Source: Candidatus Saccharimonadota bacterium
GTDB taxonomy: Bacteria; Patescibacteriota; Saccharimonadia; Saccharimonadales; Saccharimonadaceae
NCBI GenBank assembly: GCA_020428185.1
Contig: JAGQNH010000055.1
Span: forward strand, 1-13,415
DNA length: 13,415 nt
Direction of reading: 5' to 3'
Below are positions 7,188 through 13,123 of this stretch, piece by piece. Positions within the stretch are counted from its first letter, which is position 1, and every line of letters begins with the position of its first letter. The position numbers and the translations under genes were made by a program. A model generated the notes under the pieces. That model ran no database searches and was not told where the DNA came from. It saw only the letters and a program-made list of their open reading frames with translations.

Positions 7188-7691
7188 ATGCAAAAAGGAA
7201 TCGCATTAATCGGCATGCCGGCGAGCGGAAAGACAACGATAAGCAGAGAACTAGCTGCGAGGTTGAATCGGCCATTGCTTGATGTCGATCAATGGATGGA
7301 AGCGCACGAGAAGAGGCCATTGTCTGAAACTATTGCGACTAAAGGAAAAAAATACACTCTTGACTTAGAGACAGCATGTATACGAGATCATGATCTGCGT
7401 GAGCTTATACTCTCGACACCTGGAAGTATAATTTATAACGACGTTCTGGATCTACTCAGAGAAAAAACGCATATAATATGGCTTGATGTGCCGTTTGAGG
7501 TGATTGAAGAGCGTCTTGCACCTGATGTAGATAATCAAAGAGGTGTGATCGGCCTCAAGGAGAAAGGTTTGCGCGCTTTGTATGATGAGCGAACGCCACT
7601 GTATCGAAAGTGGGCGACGCATACAATTGATTGTGGCGACAAAGATGTCGAGGCGATTGTATTAGAGATCGCAAAAATCGCAATGCCGTAG
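7188..7691 (+). CDS. P-loop kinase of the shikimate-kinase fold, substrate unknown
   Basis: The 167-residue protein has a clear Walker A, G-M-P-A-S-G-K-T-T (9-17), and the size of shikimate kinases (about 170). L-L-D-V-D-Q-W (30-36) matches the Asp pair used for Mg2+ and substrate, Q-R-G-V (117-120) could supply the lid arginine, and D-E-R-T-P-L-Y (133-139) matches the conserved R-x-P-L-Y. Two diagnostic shikimate elements are missing: the F-R-x-x-E arginine is replaced around K-Y-T-L-D-L-E (55-61), and the G-G-G loop is replaced by S-T-P-G-S-I-I (76-82). No other aromatic-pathway gene is nearby. I therefore call the fold with confidence but not the shikimate activity; a nucleoside, sugar or unknown small-molecule kinase is equally possible. 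Only 28 bp separate it from the next gene. Confidence 0.75.
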   Translation: MQKGIALIGMPASGKTTISRELAARLNRPLLDVDQWMEAHEKRPLSETIATKGKKYTLDLETACIRDHDLRELILSTPGSIIYNDVLDLLREKTHIIWLDVPFEVIEERLAPDVDNQRGVIGLKEKGLRALYDERTPLYRKWATHTIDCGDKDVEAIVLEIAKIAMP

Positions 7692-7703
7692 ATGGCGACT
7701 GTT

Positions 7704-7712
7704 TGCTATACT
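7704..7712 (+). promoter_or_regulatory. Extended -10 for a leaderless mRNA
   Basis: TGCTATACT is an extended -10 whose hexamer (7707-7712) ends 7 nt before ATG 7720. No SD site precedes that ATG, so the predicted transcript is leaderless. The element sits in the 28-bp gap after the kinase stop. Confidence 0.55.
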
Positions 7713-7719
7713 TATCGCT

Positions 7720-8604
7720 ATGAATAAAAATCCAGGAAGACCAAGGCCGTACGTCGGTGTAAGTGGCGTCGTGATGCAGCACGAGTGGCATCCGGGGGGA
7801 GAATCGGTACGATTGCCGCAACAAATATTCGTCGAGGCATATGCCCAAAAGGCTGGGCTATATGACGCGGGGAGAGTACTTGCACTTGGTGTGAAGGTGA
7901 CACACCTGACGCAATTTCAGGATAAGGATAGCAAACACGGACGAGACTGGTACCCTGTAGGTGAAAGTGAATTTGCAGAAGCATTGGGTCCAAAAGAAAA
8001 ACATCCGAACACACTTGGCGTTGCGCAAGTATATTTGTCGCAACGACACATAGAGAATAGTGCGTATCGTGATGAATTTATGGACAGAGTTGTTCGTCGT
8101 GGTCATGCATGGCTGCAGGCTGTGCAGTTTGATATGTTGCCATGGCATGATCGTGGTGAGACGGTTGATTTTGTCGAAAATGTTCGAGATACAATGCCGG
8201 ATACGAAGATTATACTGGCTTGTCATGGCAGAGCTATGAGAGAGCTTGGGCTCAAAAAAGCTGTGCGTCGATTGGGATCGTTTGCTCCGTATATTGATTA
8301 CGTACTTTTTGACGCATCGCATGGCAAAGGCATACCTATGAATGTTGAGCAGATGGATATGTATCTCGAACATACACACGAATCAAGTGCGCTTACGAGT
8401 GTTGGATTTGCTGTTGCGGGCGGATTGGATATGGAGCGTGTGAAAGACGACATGCCACGATTACTAGCTAAATACCCGGATTTATCTTGGGATGCCGAGG
8501 CTCAACTACACCCGCTTAATAATATTGGAAGACGGCCGCTACAGATGGACAGAGTTAAGCAATATCTTGAGGCGTCGGTAGAATGTCTCCGTGCTGTCCG
8601 ATAA
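7720..8604 (+). CDS. Protein of unknown function, possibly a TIM-barrel related to PRA isomerase
   Basis: I do not recognise this 294-residue soluble protein with certainty. It has no signal peptide or membrane helix. Strand-like segments are spaced through the chain: Y-V-G-V-S-G-V-V-M (11-19), V-L-A-L-G-V-K-V (53-60), K-I-I-L-A-C-H-G (163-170), Y-V-L-F-D-A-S-H-G-K-G (194-204) and F-A-V-A-G-G-L-D-M-E-R-V (230-241). The last two resemble the phosphate-binding end of phosphoribosylanthranilate isomerase and related (beta/alpha)8 barrels, where a D-x-x-G-G-x-G loop and an A-G-G-L loop hold the phosphate. The Cys/Asp catalytic pair of TrpF is not obvious, and the N-terminal H-E-W-H-P-G-G (21-27) is not typical. 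It may follow the kinase functionally, but a -10 box gives it its own promoter. Confidence 0.55.
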   Translation: MNKNPGRPRPYVGVSGVVMQHEWHPGGESVRLPQQIFVEAYAQKAGLYDAGRVLALGVKVTHLTQFQDKDSKHGRDWYPVGESEFAEALGPKEKHPNTLGVAQVYLSQRHIENSAYRDEFMDRVVRRGHAWLQAVQFDMLPWHDRGETVDFVENVRDTMPDTKIILACHGRAMRELGLKKAVRRLGSFAPYIDYVLFDASHGKGIPMNVEQMDMYLEHTHESSALTSVGFAVAGGLDMERVKDDMPRLLAKYPDLSWDAEAQLHPLNNIGRRPLQMDRVKQYLEASVECLRAVR

Positions 8605-8718
8605 ATTAGCTTGTATAAGCTAAATCTCAAGAACGATAGGTATCATAGGTTTGTTACTGGCTGACGAGTCGTGACAGATATTTGTTAATGCGGTCGTAGA
8701 TGAGAAAGGAGCTAGTGT

Positions 8719-9231
8719 ATGAAAGTATTGAAAAGAAGTATGGTGGTGTCAGCGGCGGTGGGGTCGTTGGGCTTGGGAGTATTGACTGCAGGTGCTGTCG
8801 CAAATGCAGAATCAGGAAGTGGTATGAATCGTCCACACTTGGGTGGGTCGAGTTTTGTCGATAAAATTGTGTCTAAATTTAATCTAGACAAAGCCGAAGT
8901 CCAGGATTTTATGGACGAATACCGAACGGAAATTGATGATCAGCGGCAGCAGCGCGTGGATGATCGATTGCAAAAGCTGGTGAGTAAAGGATCGATTACA
9001 GCTGAGCAAAAAGGGGAAATCGAAAAGAAGCTACAGGAGCTGCAAGCGGAGCGTCGCGGCAACAGAGATGAGGTGCGAAATATGACGCCAGAAGAGCATC
9101 GTACGTTTATGGATAAAAAACGAAGTGACCTGGAAGAATGGGCAAAGTCACACGACATAGATCTCCATGTACTTCGCGGTATATTTGGAGGACACGGGAA
9201 GGGTCATGGAGGACATGGCGAAAGGATGTAG
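8719..9231 (+). CDS. Secreted small helical protein with His/Gly-rich tail
   Basis: The start is fixed by a strong SD, AAAGGAG (8705-8711), 7 nt before ATG. The 170-residue product has a Sec signal peptide: basic M-K-V-L-K-R, a hydrophobic core (about 8-27) and a likely cleavage after A-N-A (28-30). The mature part is highly charged and helical, with probable coiled coil at about 58-150 and a short element K-G-S-I-T-A-E-Q-K (90-98) like those in DUF2680/YckD-type proteins. It ends in G-G-H-G-K-G-H-G-G-H-G-E-R-M (157-170), a possible metal-binding tail. There is no anchor, so it should be released or bound at the surface. It is convergent with the LPXTG gene and shares its terminator. I found no convincing promoter in the 114-bp gap upstream. 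That gap has only a 7-bp hairpin (8606-8623) with no T tract. Confidence 0.7.
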   Translation: MKVLKRSMVVSAAVGSLGLGVLTAGAVANAESGSGMNRPHLGGSSFVDKIVSKFNLDKAEVQDFMDEYRTEIDDQRQQRVDDRLQKLVSKGSITAEQKGEIEKKLQELQAERRGNRDEVRNMTPEEHRTFMDKKRSDLEEWAKSHDIDLHVLRGIFGGHGKGHGGHGERM

Positions 9232-9252
9232 TGTAGCGGATTAGTAGCATAT

Positions 9253-9280
9253 ATAAACGGCCCCTCTTGGGGCCGTTTAT
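9253..9280. terminator. Hairpin terminator between convergent genes
   Basis: A perfect 12-bp stem (9253-9264 with 9269-9280) has a TCTT loop and the GC core ACGGCCCC/GGGGCCGT. The T tract on each side is short and interrupted, so it is less canonical than the two terminators above, but its place between convergent genes fits use in both directions. Confidence 0.8.
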
Positions 9281-9722
9281 TGTTGAGTAAGTATATTTAT
9301 TGTTTGTCGAACTCACGTCGATTGACGGCGTAGAACATGATGGCGTATGTAGAGACGCCTGCGATAAGTAGCGTGAGCATTTGTACAAATGGGTTTGCGC
9401 CTGTTTCAGGAAGTTCTGTTACTGTCTCGCTAGGAGTTTCAGGTGTTGTCTGTGGTGGAGTGACAACTGGAGGAGTGATGGTACCTTTACCAGGTGTACA
9501 GTCGAAATCTTGGTCGAGGTATATATTCTCACTTTGATCGTATACGAATACGCTAGCCTTGAAGATGATAAATGGTACGGTGTATTCGACAGAGTCGTTT
9601 GCAGGTACGTTTACTTCAACTTCGTTGTAGCCGTCGCTGACATAGACTGTTCCGTCTACACCACCGTCGTTTGTGATAGTCACAAGTACGCCGTTCAATG
9701 AGCAGACTCCGCTAGCGGACAA

Positions 9723-10448
9723 TACTGGCTCTGGGCACTCTTCATTAGTGAATTCAAATGTCCAGCTTGTCTGGGCTTCTTCAGGGAAGTAGTAGCCTTC
9801 TTCAACTTCTGCGGTAATTGTGACAGATGCGGCAGTTGTATAATGTGTGCCGGCAGATACGACGATGTCGTTTACCTTGTATACAACACCTGCTTGTTCA
9901 GGAATGACGTAGTAGTCGCCTTCGACAGTACATACATCTTCATATTCAGTGACGGGAGTTGGATCGACAAGTTCTGGTGGACATGATTCGTTTGTGAATG
10001 TGTATGTCCAGTTCTTCTTGCCCTTAAGGACGAAACCTTCAAGTGCAACAGCTTTGACTTTTACTTGGTTGCAACCTTCGTATGTTCCAGCGTCGAGTAC
10101 TTGCTATGAGCCAGGAACATATTTGACCTTGTAGATGACGCCTTCTGTTGAAGGGATCGTAAATGTGTCATTTTCGGTACTACATACTTCTGTGAATGTA
10201 GGAGCGCTAGCACGTACTTCTGTAGGGCAGGCTGTTGCGTCAAATTCGAATGTCCATTCTGTGTCACCCGTAAGTACATATCCTTCAGCGGCTTCAGCTG
10301 TAATCGTGACGCTGCCCGTGCCTGGGTATGTGTCTGCAGCTGTTTCGACGCCATCTACCTTGTAGACAACACCTTCTGTAGCGGTGATAGTATATGTGTC
10401 ATTTTCGGTACCACATGATTCAACTTGTGTTGGCGCAGTAGCTGAAAC
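9723..10448 (-). repeat. Three tandem protein repeats of 78-82 codons
   Basis: Repeat 1 is at 10448-10215, repeat 2 at 10214-9969 and repeat 3 at 9968-9723. Each opens with a short Pro-containing linker and a Cys, then V-V/I-Y-K-V, a variable loop, a V-T-I-T-A-E-like strand, E-G-Y/F, W-T-F/Y-x-F and a closing C-P. The two cysteines of a repeat are 62 to 68 residues apart and may form a disulfide. Repeats 1 and 2 also share DNA near-identity, for example around TGTGTCATTTTCGGTAC. Repeat 2 has the longest variable loop, and the UAG lies in it. Confidence 0.85.
10104..10106 (-). other. In-frame UAG codon inside repeat 2
   Basis: Read on the - strand, the context is TCA TAG CAA GTA. I checked codon by codon that the frame is continuous on both sides and that repeat 2 resumes with V-L-D-A-G-T-Y, which aligns to repeat 3. 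One substitution from a sense codon (for example TAC, TCG, CAG or TTG) explains it. UAG ends seven other genes here, so it is a normal stop in this organism. Confidence 0.85.
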
Positions 10449-10961
10449 TTCAATTTCTGGTATGACACAGCCATTATTGTAGATTGCTTGACCTGCAGCA
10501 TCCCAGTTTAGTCCTTCATACGCAGGGTAATTTATCGTATGCTTACCATGAGTAATGGATCCTGCTGGATATGCCGGAATGATATCCCCCCAGCTGAGAT
10601 CACCTGGACGATAGACATGAGTTGCTTCGCCATCTACCACACCTGTGTGGTGTGTGTGGTCATCGTGTCCCTCGCCATCAACTGCAGATAAATTCACCTC
10701 TTCTCGATTATAAGGATTTCCTACTGGGCCCTGGCCACCGCCATTACTTGGATTAGGCTGATGACTATGGCAAATTATGATTTTGCCATTATTGATTGGG
10801 TTTTCTGTTGCATACGCGTTTTGCAACGAAAGAACACCTGTTAGGTTGATAGATAATACTGCGAATAGAAATGCGAAGAACGCATTGCTGAATCTGCTCA
10901 AAAATCGAGACATGGTGGACAATCCTCTTTACTCACTTAGCCCACCGTTGATAATGCTTAA

Positions 10962-10990
10962 ATTATAGCAAAAAATGTACTCTTTGTCAA
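10962..10990 (-). promoter_or_regulatory. Perfect consensus sigma-70 promoter for the LPXTG gene
   Basis: On the - strand, TTGACA (10990-10985), a 17-nt spacer and TATAAT (10967-10962) match the full consensus, with TGC directly before the -10 (extended -10). Transcription should start near 10955, leaving about 42 nt of leader with the AGAGGA SD. It is the strongest promoter visible in the window. Confidence 0.9.
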
Positions 10991-11030
10991 TAATATATCA
11001 TAACATAAGCATGATGATGAAAATAAGAAA

Positions 11031-11054
11031 AAGGCCCACCAATCGGTGGGCCTT
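11031..11054 (-). terminator. Intrinsic terminator after the dehydrogenase gene
   Basis: A perfect 10-bp stem (11031-11040 with 11045-11054) has a 4-base loop. In the - direction the core GGCCCACC/GGTGGGCC is followed by a T-rich run (TTTTTCTTATTTT), and the stem lies 5 bases past the dehydrogenase stop codon. Confidence 0.9.
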
Positions 11055-11058
11055 GTGC

Positions 11059-11922
11059 CTATGCAGTAGGAGGCAGCACGGTTGTGCGCTGACTGTCTTC
11101 TGCAAGGGCTTTGTCGTGAGCCTTTCTCATGCGTGGTCCAACATAGTATTCCAACGTATGTTGTGCCACCCACGGGTGAAGGCGCAGGAGTCTGACACGG
11201 CGCGGATAATCGACATTGCGACGCTGTTTGCGTATAGCTTTGGCGATTGCTTTGACAGCAGGCTCGGACTTCGCCACGGGCATAACTCGGAAGCTACGCC
11301 CAAAGAGACGTACGCCGACGAGGTATTCGCCGGCATTTGTACCGAACCCGATGCTTGTCATTTCGGTTTCGAGTTCCGAAAAGACGCCGACACCTACTTT
11401 GATACCACGTGGCTTGAGCTCGACGCGTAGCGTCTCTGCGAATGCTCGGACTGCCGCCTTGCTGGCGTTGTATGCACCGATCATAGGTGCACTCACATAG
11501 CCTGCAAGCGACGACATGAAGAAGATGTAGCCACCTTTGTTCATGTACGGCAATGCCGCAATGGCGGTATTTGCGCTACCAGTGGTGTTGACCGCTAGTG
11601 TCACGGCAAGCTCGTCCAGGAATTTTGGATCGTCGATTACCATTTGGCGTGCAATGCCTGCATTGCAGATGACGTCGTCGATACCTCCAAGAACGTCATT
11701 TGCTTGCCGCATGGCAGCAGTCACTTGATCCATAGAACGAACGTCGCAAATCGCCCATGCGGACGAATCGCCGCAGTCTTTGGCGAGACTTCTTAGCTCG
11801 GCTTCTTCACTGGGAAGACCGGTCACAAAAACATGTGCGCCGTCATGAGCCAGTGATCGAGCAGTTGCATTACCGAGGCCGCGACCGGCGCCGGTAATAA
11901 ATACCCTGCGTCGTGTAAACAT
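11059..11922 (-). CDS. Short-chain dehydrogenase/reductase (classical SDR)
   Basis: This NAD(P)-dependent oxidoreductase of 287 residues has the Rossmann cofactor motif T-G-A-G-R-G-L-G (10-17), C-D-V (59-61), N-A-G (87-89), catalytic Ser at 137/138 (M-S-S-L-A-G) and Y-N-A-S-K (Tyr151, Lys155). The C-terminal 70 residues are basic and long for a minimal SDR, as in some membrane-associated lipid-type SDRs. The substrate cannot be read. I chose ATG 11922 because the nucleotide-binding strand begins at once and AAGGAG (11932-11927) lies 4 nt upstream; the 39 extra upstream codons of the open frame look non-coding and cover the promoter. Base composition looks clearly GC-richer than the neighbouring genes (one sampled 60-base line is about 62% GC, against about 32% in the next gene), which may mean transfer. 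It is divergent from the phosphatase gene. Confidence 0.87.
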   Translation of the reverse strand: MFTRRRVFITGAGRGLGNATARSLAHDGAHVFVTGLPSEEAELRSLAKDCGDSSAWAICDVRSMDQVTAAMRQANDVLGGIDDVICNAGIARQMVIDDPKFLDELAVTLAVNTTGSANTAIAALPYMNKGGYIFFMSSLAGYVSAPMIGAYNASKAAVRAFAETLRVELKPRGIKVGVGVFSELETEMTSIGFGTNAGEYLVGVRLFGRSFRVMPVAKSEPAVKAIAKAIRKQRRNVDYPRRVRLLRLHPWVAQHTLEYYVGPRMRKAHDKALAEDSQRTTVLPPTA

Positions 11923-11985
11923 GATACTCCTTGGTTGTAGAAATGTACTCCGACACCTCGCGTGCCTGTTCTGACCATATTGTTC

Positions 11986-12015
11986 ACTATAAACAACTAA
12001 AATGCAAGCTGACAA
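11986..12015 (-). promoter_or_regulatory. Sigma-70 type promoter for the dehydrogenase gene
   Basis: On the - strand, TTGTCA (12015-12010), an 18-nt spacer and TATAGT (11991-11986) form a plausible promoter. The start would be near 11979, leaving a leader of about 57 nt with AAGGAG before ATG 11922. It lies back to back with the phosphatase promoter. Confidence 0.6.
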
Positions 12016-12044
12016 AGTCGCTTTTATATACATAAGCACAGGCG

Positions 12045-12050
12045 TATACT
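12045..12050 (+). promoter_or_regulatory. -10 element for a leaderless phosphatase mRNA
   Basis: TATACT ends 6 nt before ATG 12057. The intervening AAAGGA looks like an SD core but touches the ATG, too close to pair in the usual way, so a leaderless start is the better reading. No -35 is evident. Confidence 0.5.
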
Positions 12051-12056
12051 AAAGGA

Positions 12057-12551
12057 ATGGAAACTGTTATTCGCCTAGTCGCAGACGGCACGCTACTGCC
12101 GATAGTACTGATCGGCGTATATGTATTGCTATATAAGGTACCGACAAAAAATAAATATGCCGCATATTGTCGTATATTGATGGCGGGTCTCACGACATTG
12201 CTCGTGGCGAAATATATGGCTACATTGTGGCAACCGACTGGTGAGCGGCCGTTTCAGATACTTGGAGTAGAGCCCGGCGCTGCATATCTGCCAAATCCAG
12301 GTTTCCCATCTGATCATGCGATACTCGGATTTTCGATTTTGTTTGCTGTGTGGTTTGAGACTCGAGCAAGATTATGGTCATTGGTGCTTGCGGCATTTGT
12401 AGTACTTTTGTGCATAGGGCGGGTTATTGCCCTAGTGCATACACCGCTAGATATAGTGGGCGGTTTGATTGCTGCACTGGTTGGTTCGAGTTGGTATTTG
12501 ATGCGGCTGCACGGAGTGTCTCGCGCGACTACGCGTAAACATACGACATAG
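12057..12551 (+). CDS. PAP2-family phosphatase, probably BcrC-like undecaprenyl-diphosphatase
   Basis: The 164-residue integral membrane protein contains the three PAP2 signatures: a Lys at 52 with G-E-R-P-F (62-66, R64-P65), F-P-S-D-H (83-87) and G-R-V-I-A-L-V-H-T-P-L-D (121-132, with R122, catalytic H128 and D132). P-S-D-H in place of P-S-G-H is typical of BcrC/YbjG-type enzymes that dephosphorylate undecaprenyl diphosphate to recycle the lipid carrier for peptidoglycan and glycans. The Lys-to-Arg-Pro spacing is longer than the classical K-x6-R-P. About five helices are visible, near 12-27, 39-52, 86-101, 105-121 and 131-150. Phosphatidic acid or another lipid phosphate is an alternative substrate. 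Confidence 0.82.
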   Translation: METVIRLVADGTLLPIVLIGVYVLLYKVPTKNKYAAYCRILMAGLTTLLVAKYMATLWQPTGERPFQILGVEPGAAYLPNPGFPSDHAILGFSILFAVWFETRARLWSLVLAAFVVLLCIGRVIALVHTPLDIVGGLIAALVGSSWYLMRLHGVSRATTRKHTT

Positions 12552-12584
12552 GCTACTTGCGTGACTTTATTTACGTCAGTCTAA

Positions 12585-12593
12585 TGGTACAAT
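12585..12593 (+). promoter_or_regulatory. Extended -10 for the small membrane protein gene
   Basis: TGGTACAAT is an extended -10 with its hexamer at 12588-12593. The start would be near 12600, giving a very short leader of about 11 nt containing AAGG (12600-12603) 7 nt before ATG 12611. This is an intermediate case between leaderless and normal. Confidence 0.45.
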
Positions 12594-12610
12594 GGTTGCA
12601 AGGTTAGATT

Positions 12611-13105
12611 ATGGCTATGATAGGTACATCTAAAACGCATCATCTATTCGGGGGGCTTATCGATATGTCGGGTCGACATGTTGTTCGAGTTGCTCTTTTG
12701 GGCGCGATGATCGGACTAATCGGTTTTGCACTGACATTATTCATGAAAGATGTCATCTTTCAGCCAATCATTTGCGAGGAAACTGTATCGGGCGGCTGTG
12801 TGAGCGCAAGAGATACAGCTGTAATGATCGGAATGATTTTTATGGCACTTGTGGGACTCTTGGGTCTTGTGCGCCTGAGTGTGTACCGTCCGCTGTTGAT
12901 TGTCATAGCAGTAGTGGTGTCGTTTTGGAGTGTCGGAAGTCTTACATTACAACTATCTTGGTATGAGGCACTTGCGTGGTGGGTGTTATTGTACGCATTT
13001 GGCTATGTATTTTTCTCGTGGCTTGTACGCCCTCGCGCTTTTTTGCCTACAGTGATCTTGGTAATCGCAGCAGTCACCCTTATTCGGTGGCTTCCGACAC
13101 TATAG
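12611..13105 (+). CDS. Small integral membrane protein of unknown function
   Basis: I do not recognise this family. The 164 residues form about five hydrophobic helices (roughly 24-45, 68-88, 92-112, 119-139 and 143-160) after a short polar N-terminus. The loop between the first two helices contains two cysteines, C55 and C63 (P-I-I-C-E-E-T-V-S-G-G-C), which could form a disulfide outside the cell. There is no catalytic motif. Upstream frame extension is blocked by a TAG at 12605, so ATG 12611 is the first possible start. It lies between a lipid-carrier phosphatase and rmuC, each with its own -10 box, so co-transcription is not required. Confidence 0.65.
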   Translation: MAMIGTSKTHHLFGGLIDMSGRHVVRVALLGAMIGLIGFALTLFMKDVIFQPIICEETVSGGCVSARDTAVMIGMIFMALVGLLGLVRLSVYRPLLIVIAVVVSFWSVGSLTLQLSWYEALAWWVLLYAFGYVFFSWLVRPRAFLPTVILVIAAVTLIRWLPTL

Positions 13106-13111
13106 ATAGGC

Positions 13112-13117
13112 TATACT
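13112..13117 (+). promoter_or_regulatory. -10 element for a leaderless rmuC mRNA
   Basis: TATACT ends 6 nt before ATG 13124, in the 18-bp gap after the previous stop. There is no SD site and no clear -35. The hexamer and spacing are the same as those before the phosphatase gene. Confidence 0.5.
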
Positions 13118-13123
13118 AGTAGT

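Larger units (their letters stand above)
9297..10913 (-). pseudogene. LPXTG cell-wall surface protein with tandem repeats, interrupted by one in-frame UAG
   Basis: From ATG 10913, with AGAGGA 9 nt upstream, one frame runs to the TAA at 9297 except for a single UAG at 10106-10104 (codon 270). Residues 1-36 are a signal peptide (cleavage near A-Y-A). Next comes a Cys/His-rich region with K-I-I-I-C-H, N-P-Y and D-I-I-P, a pattern common in bacterial surface proteins. Three repeats of about 80 residues follow, then a beta-rich domain, a Pro/Thr stalk, L-P-E-T-G (501-505), a hydrophobic helix and a basic tail: a complete sortase signal. The uninterrupted protein would have about 538 residues. Termination at the UAG would release a 269-residue secreted fragment without an anchor. 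Causes could be a recent mutation, a strain variant, an assembly error or readthrough. The second half has no SD-supported start of its own. Its promoter is the best in the window. Confidence 0.82.

Noticed and set aside
7858..8379. Minus-strand open frame of 173 codons
   Set aside because: It lies wholly inside the 7720-8604 gene, which has better coding character and a promoter; this is a shadow frame.
8606..8623. Hairpin TTAGCTT-GTAT-AAGCTAA after the 7720-8604 gene
   Set aside because: The 7-bp AT-rich stem has no T tract; too weak to call a terminator.
9297..9722. A separate 141-residue gene starting at TTG 9722 and ending in LPETG
   Set aside because: The frame is continuous upstream to the UAG at 10104 and repeats align across the TTG; there is no SD before it. 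It is the 3' part of the interrupted surface gene.
10104..10106. Reassigned UAG sense codon
   Set aside because: UAG ends seven other genes in the window, so general reassignment is excluded; only local readthrough remains possible.
11923..12039. Longer SDR start at 12039
   Set aside because: The extra 39 residues have no SDR character and cover the promoter; ATG 11922 has a clear SD.
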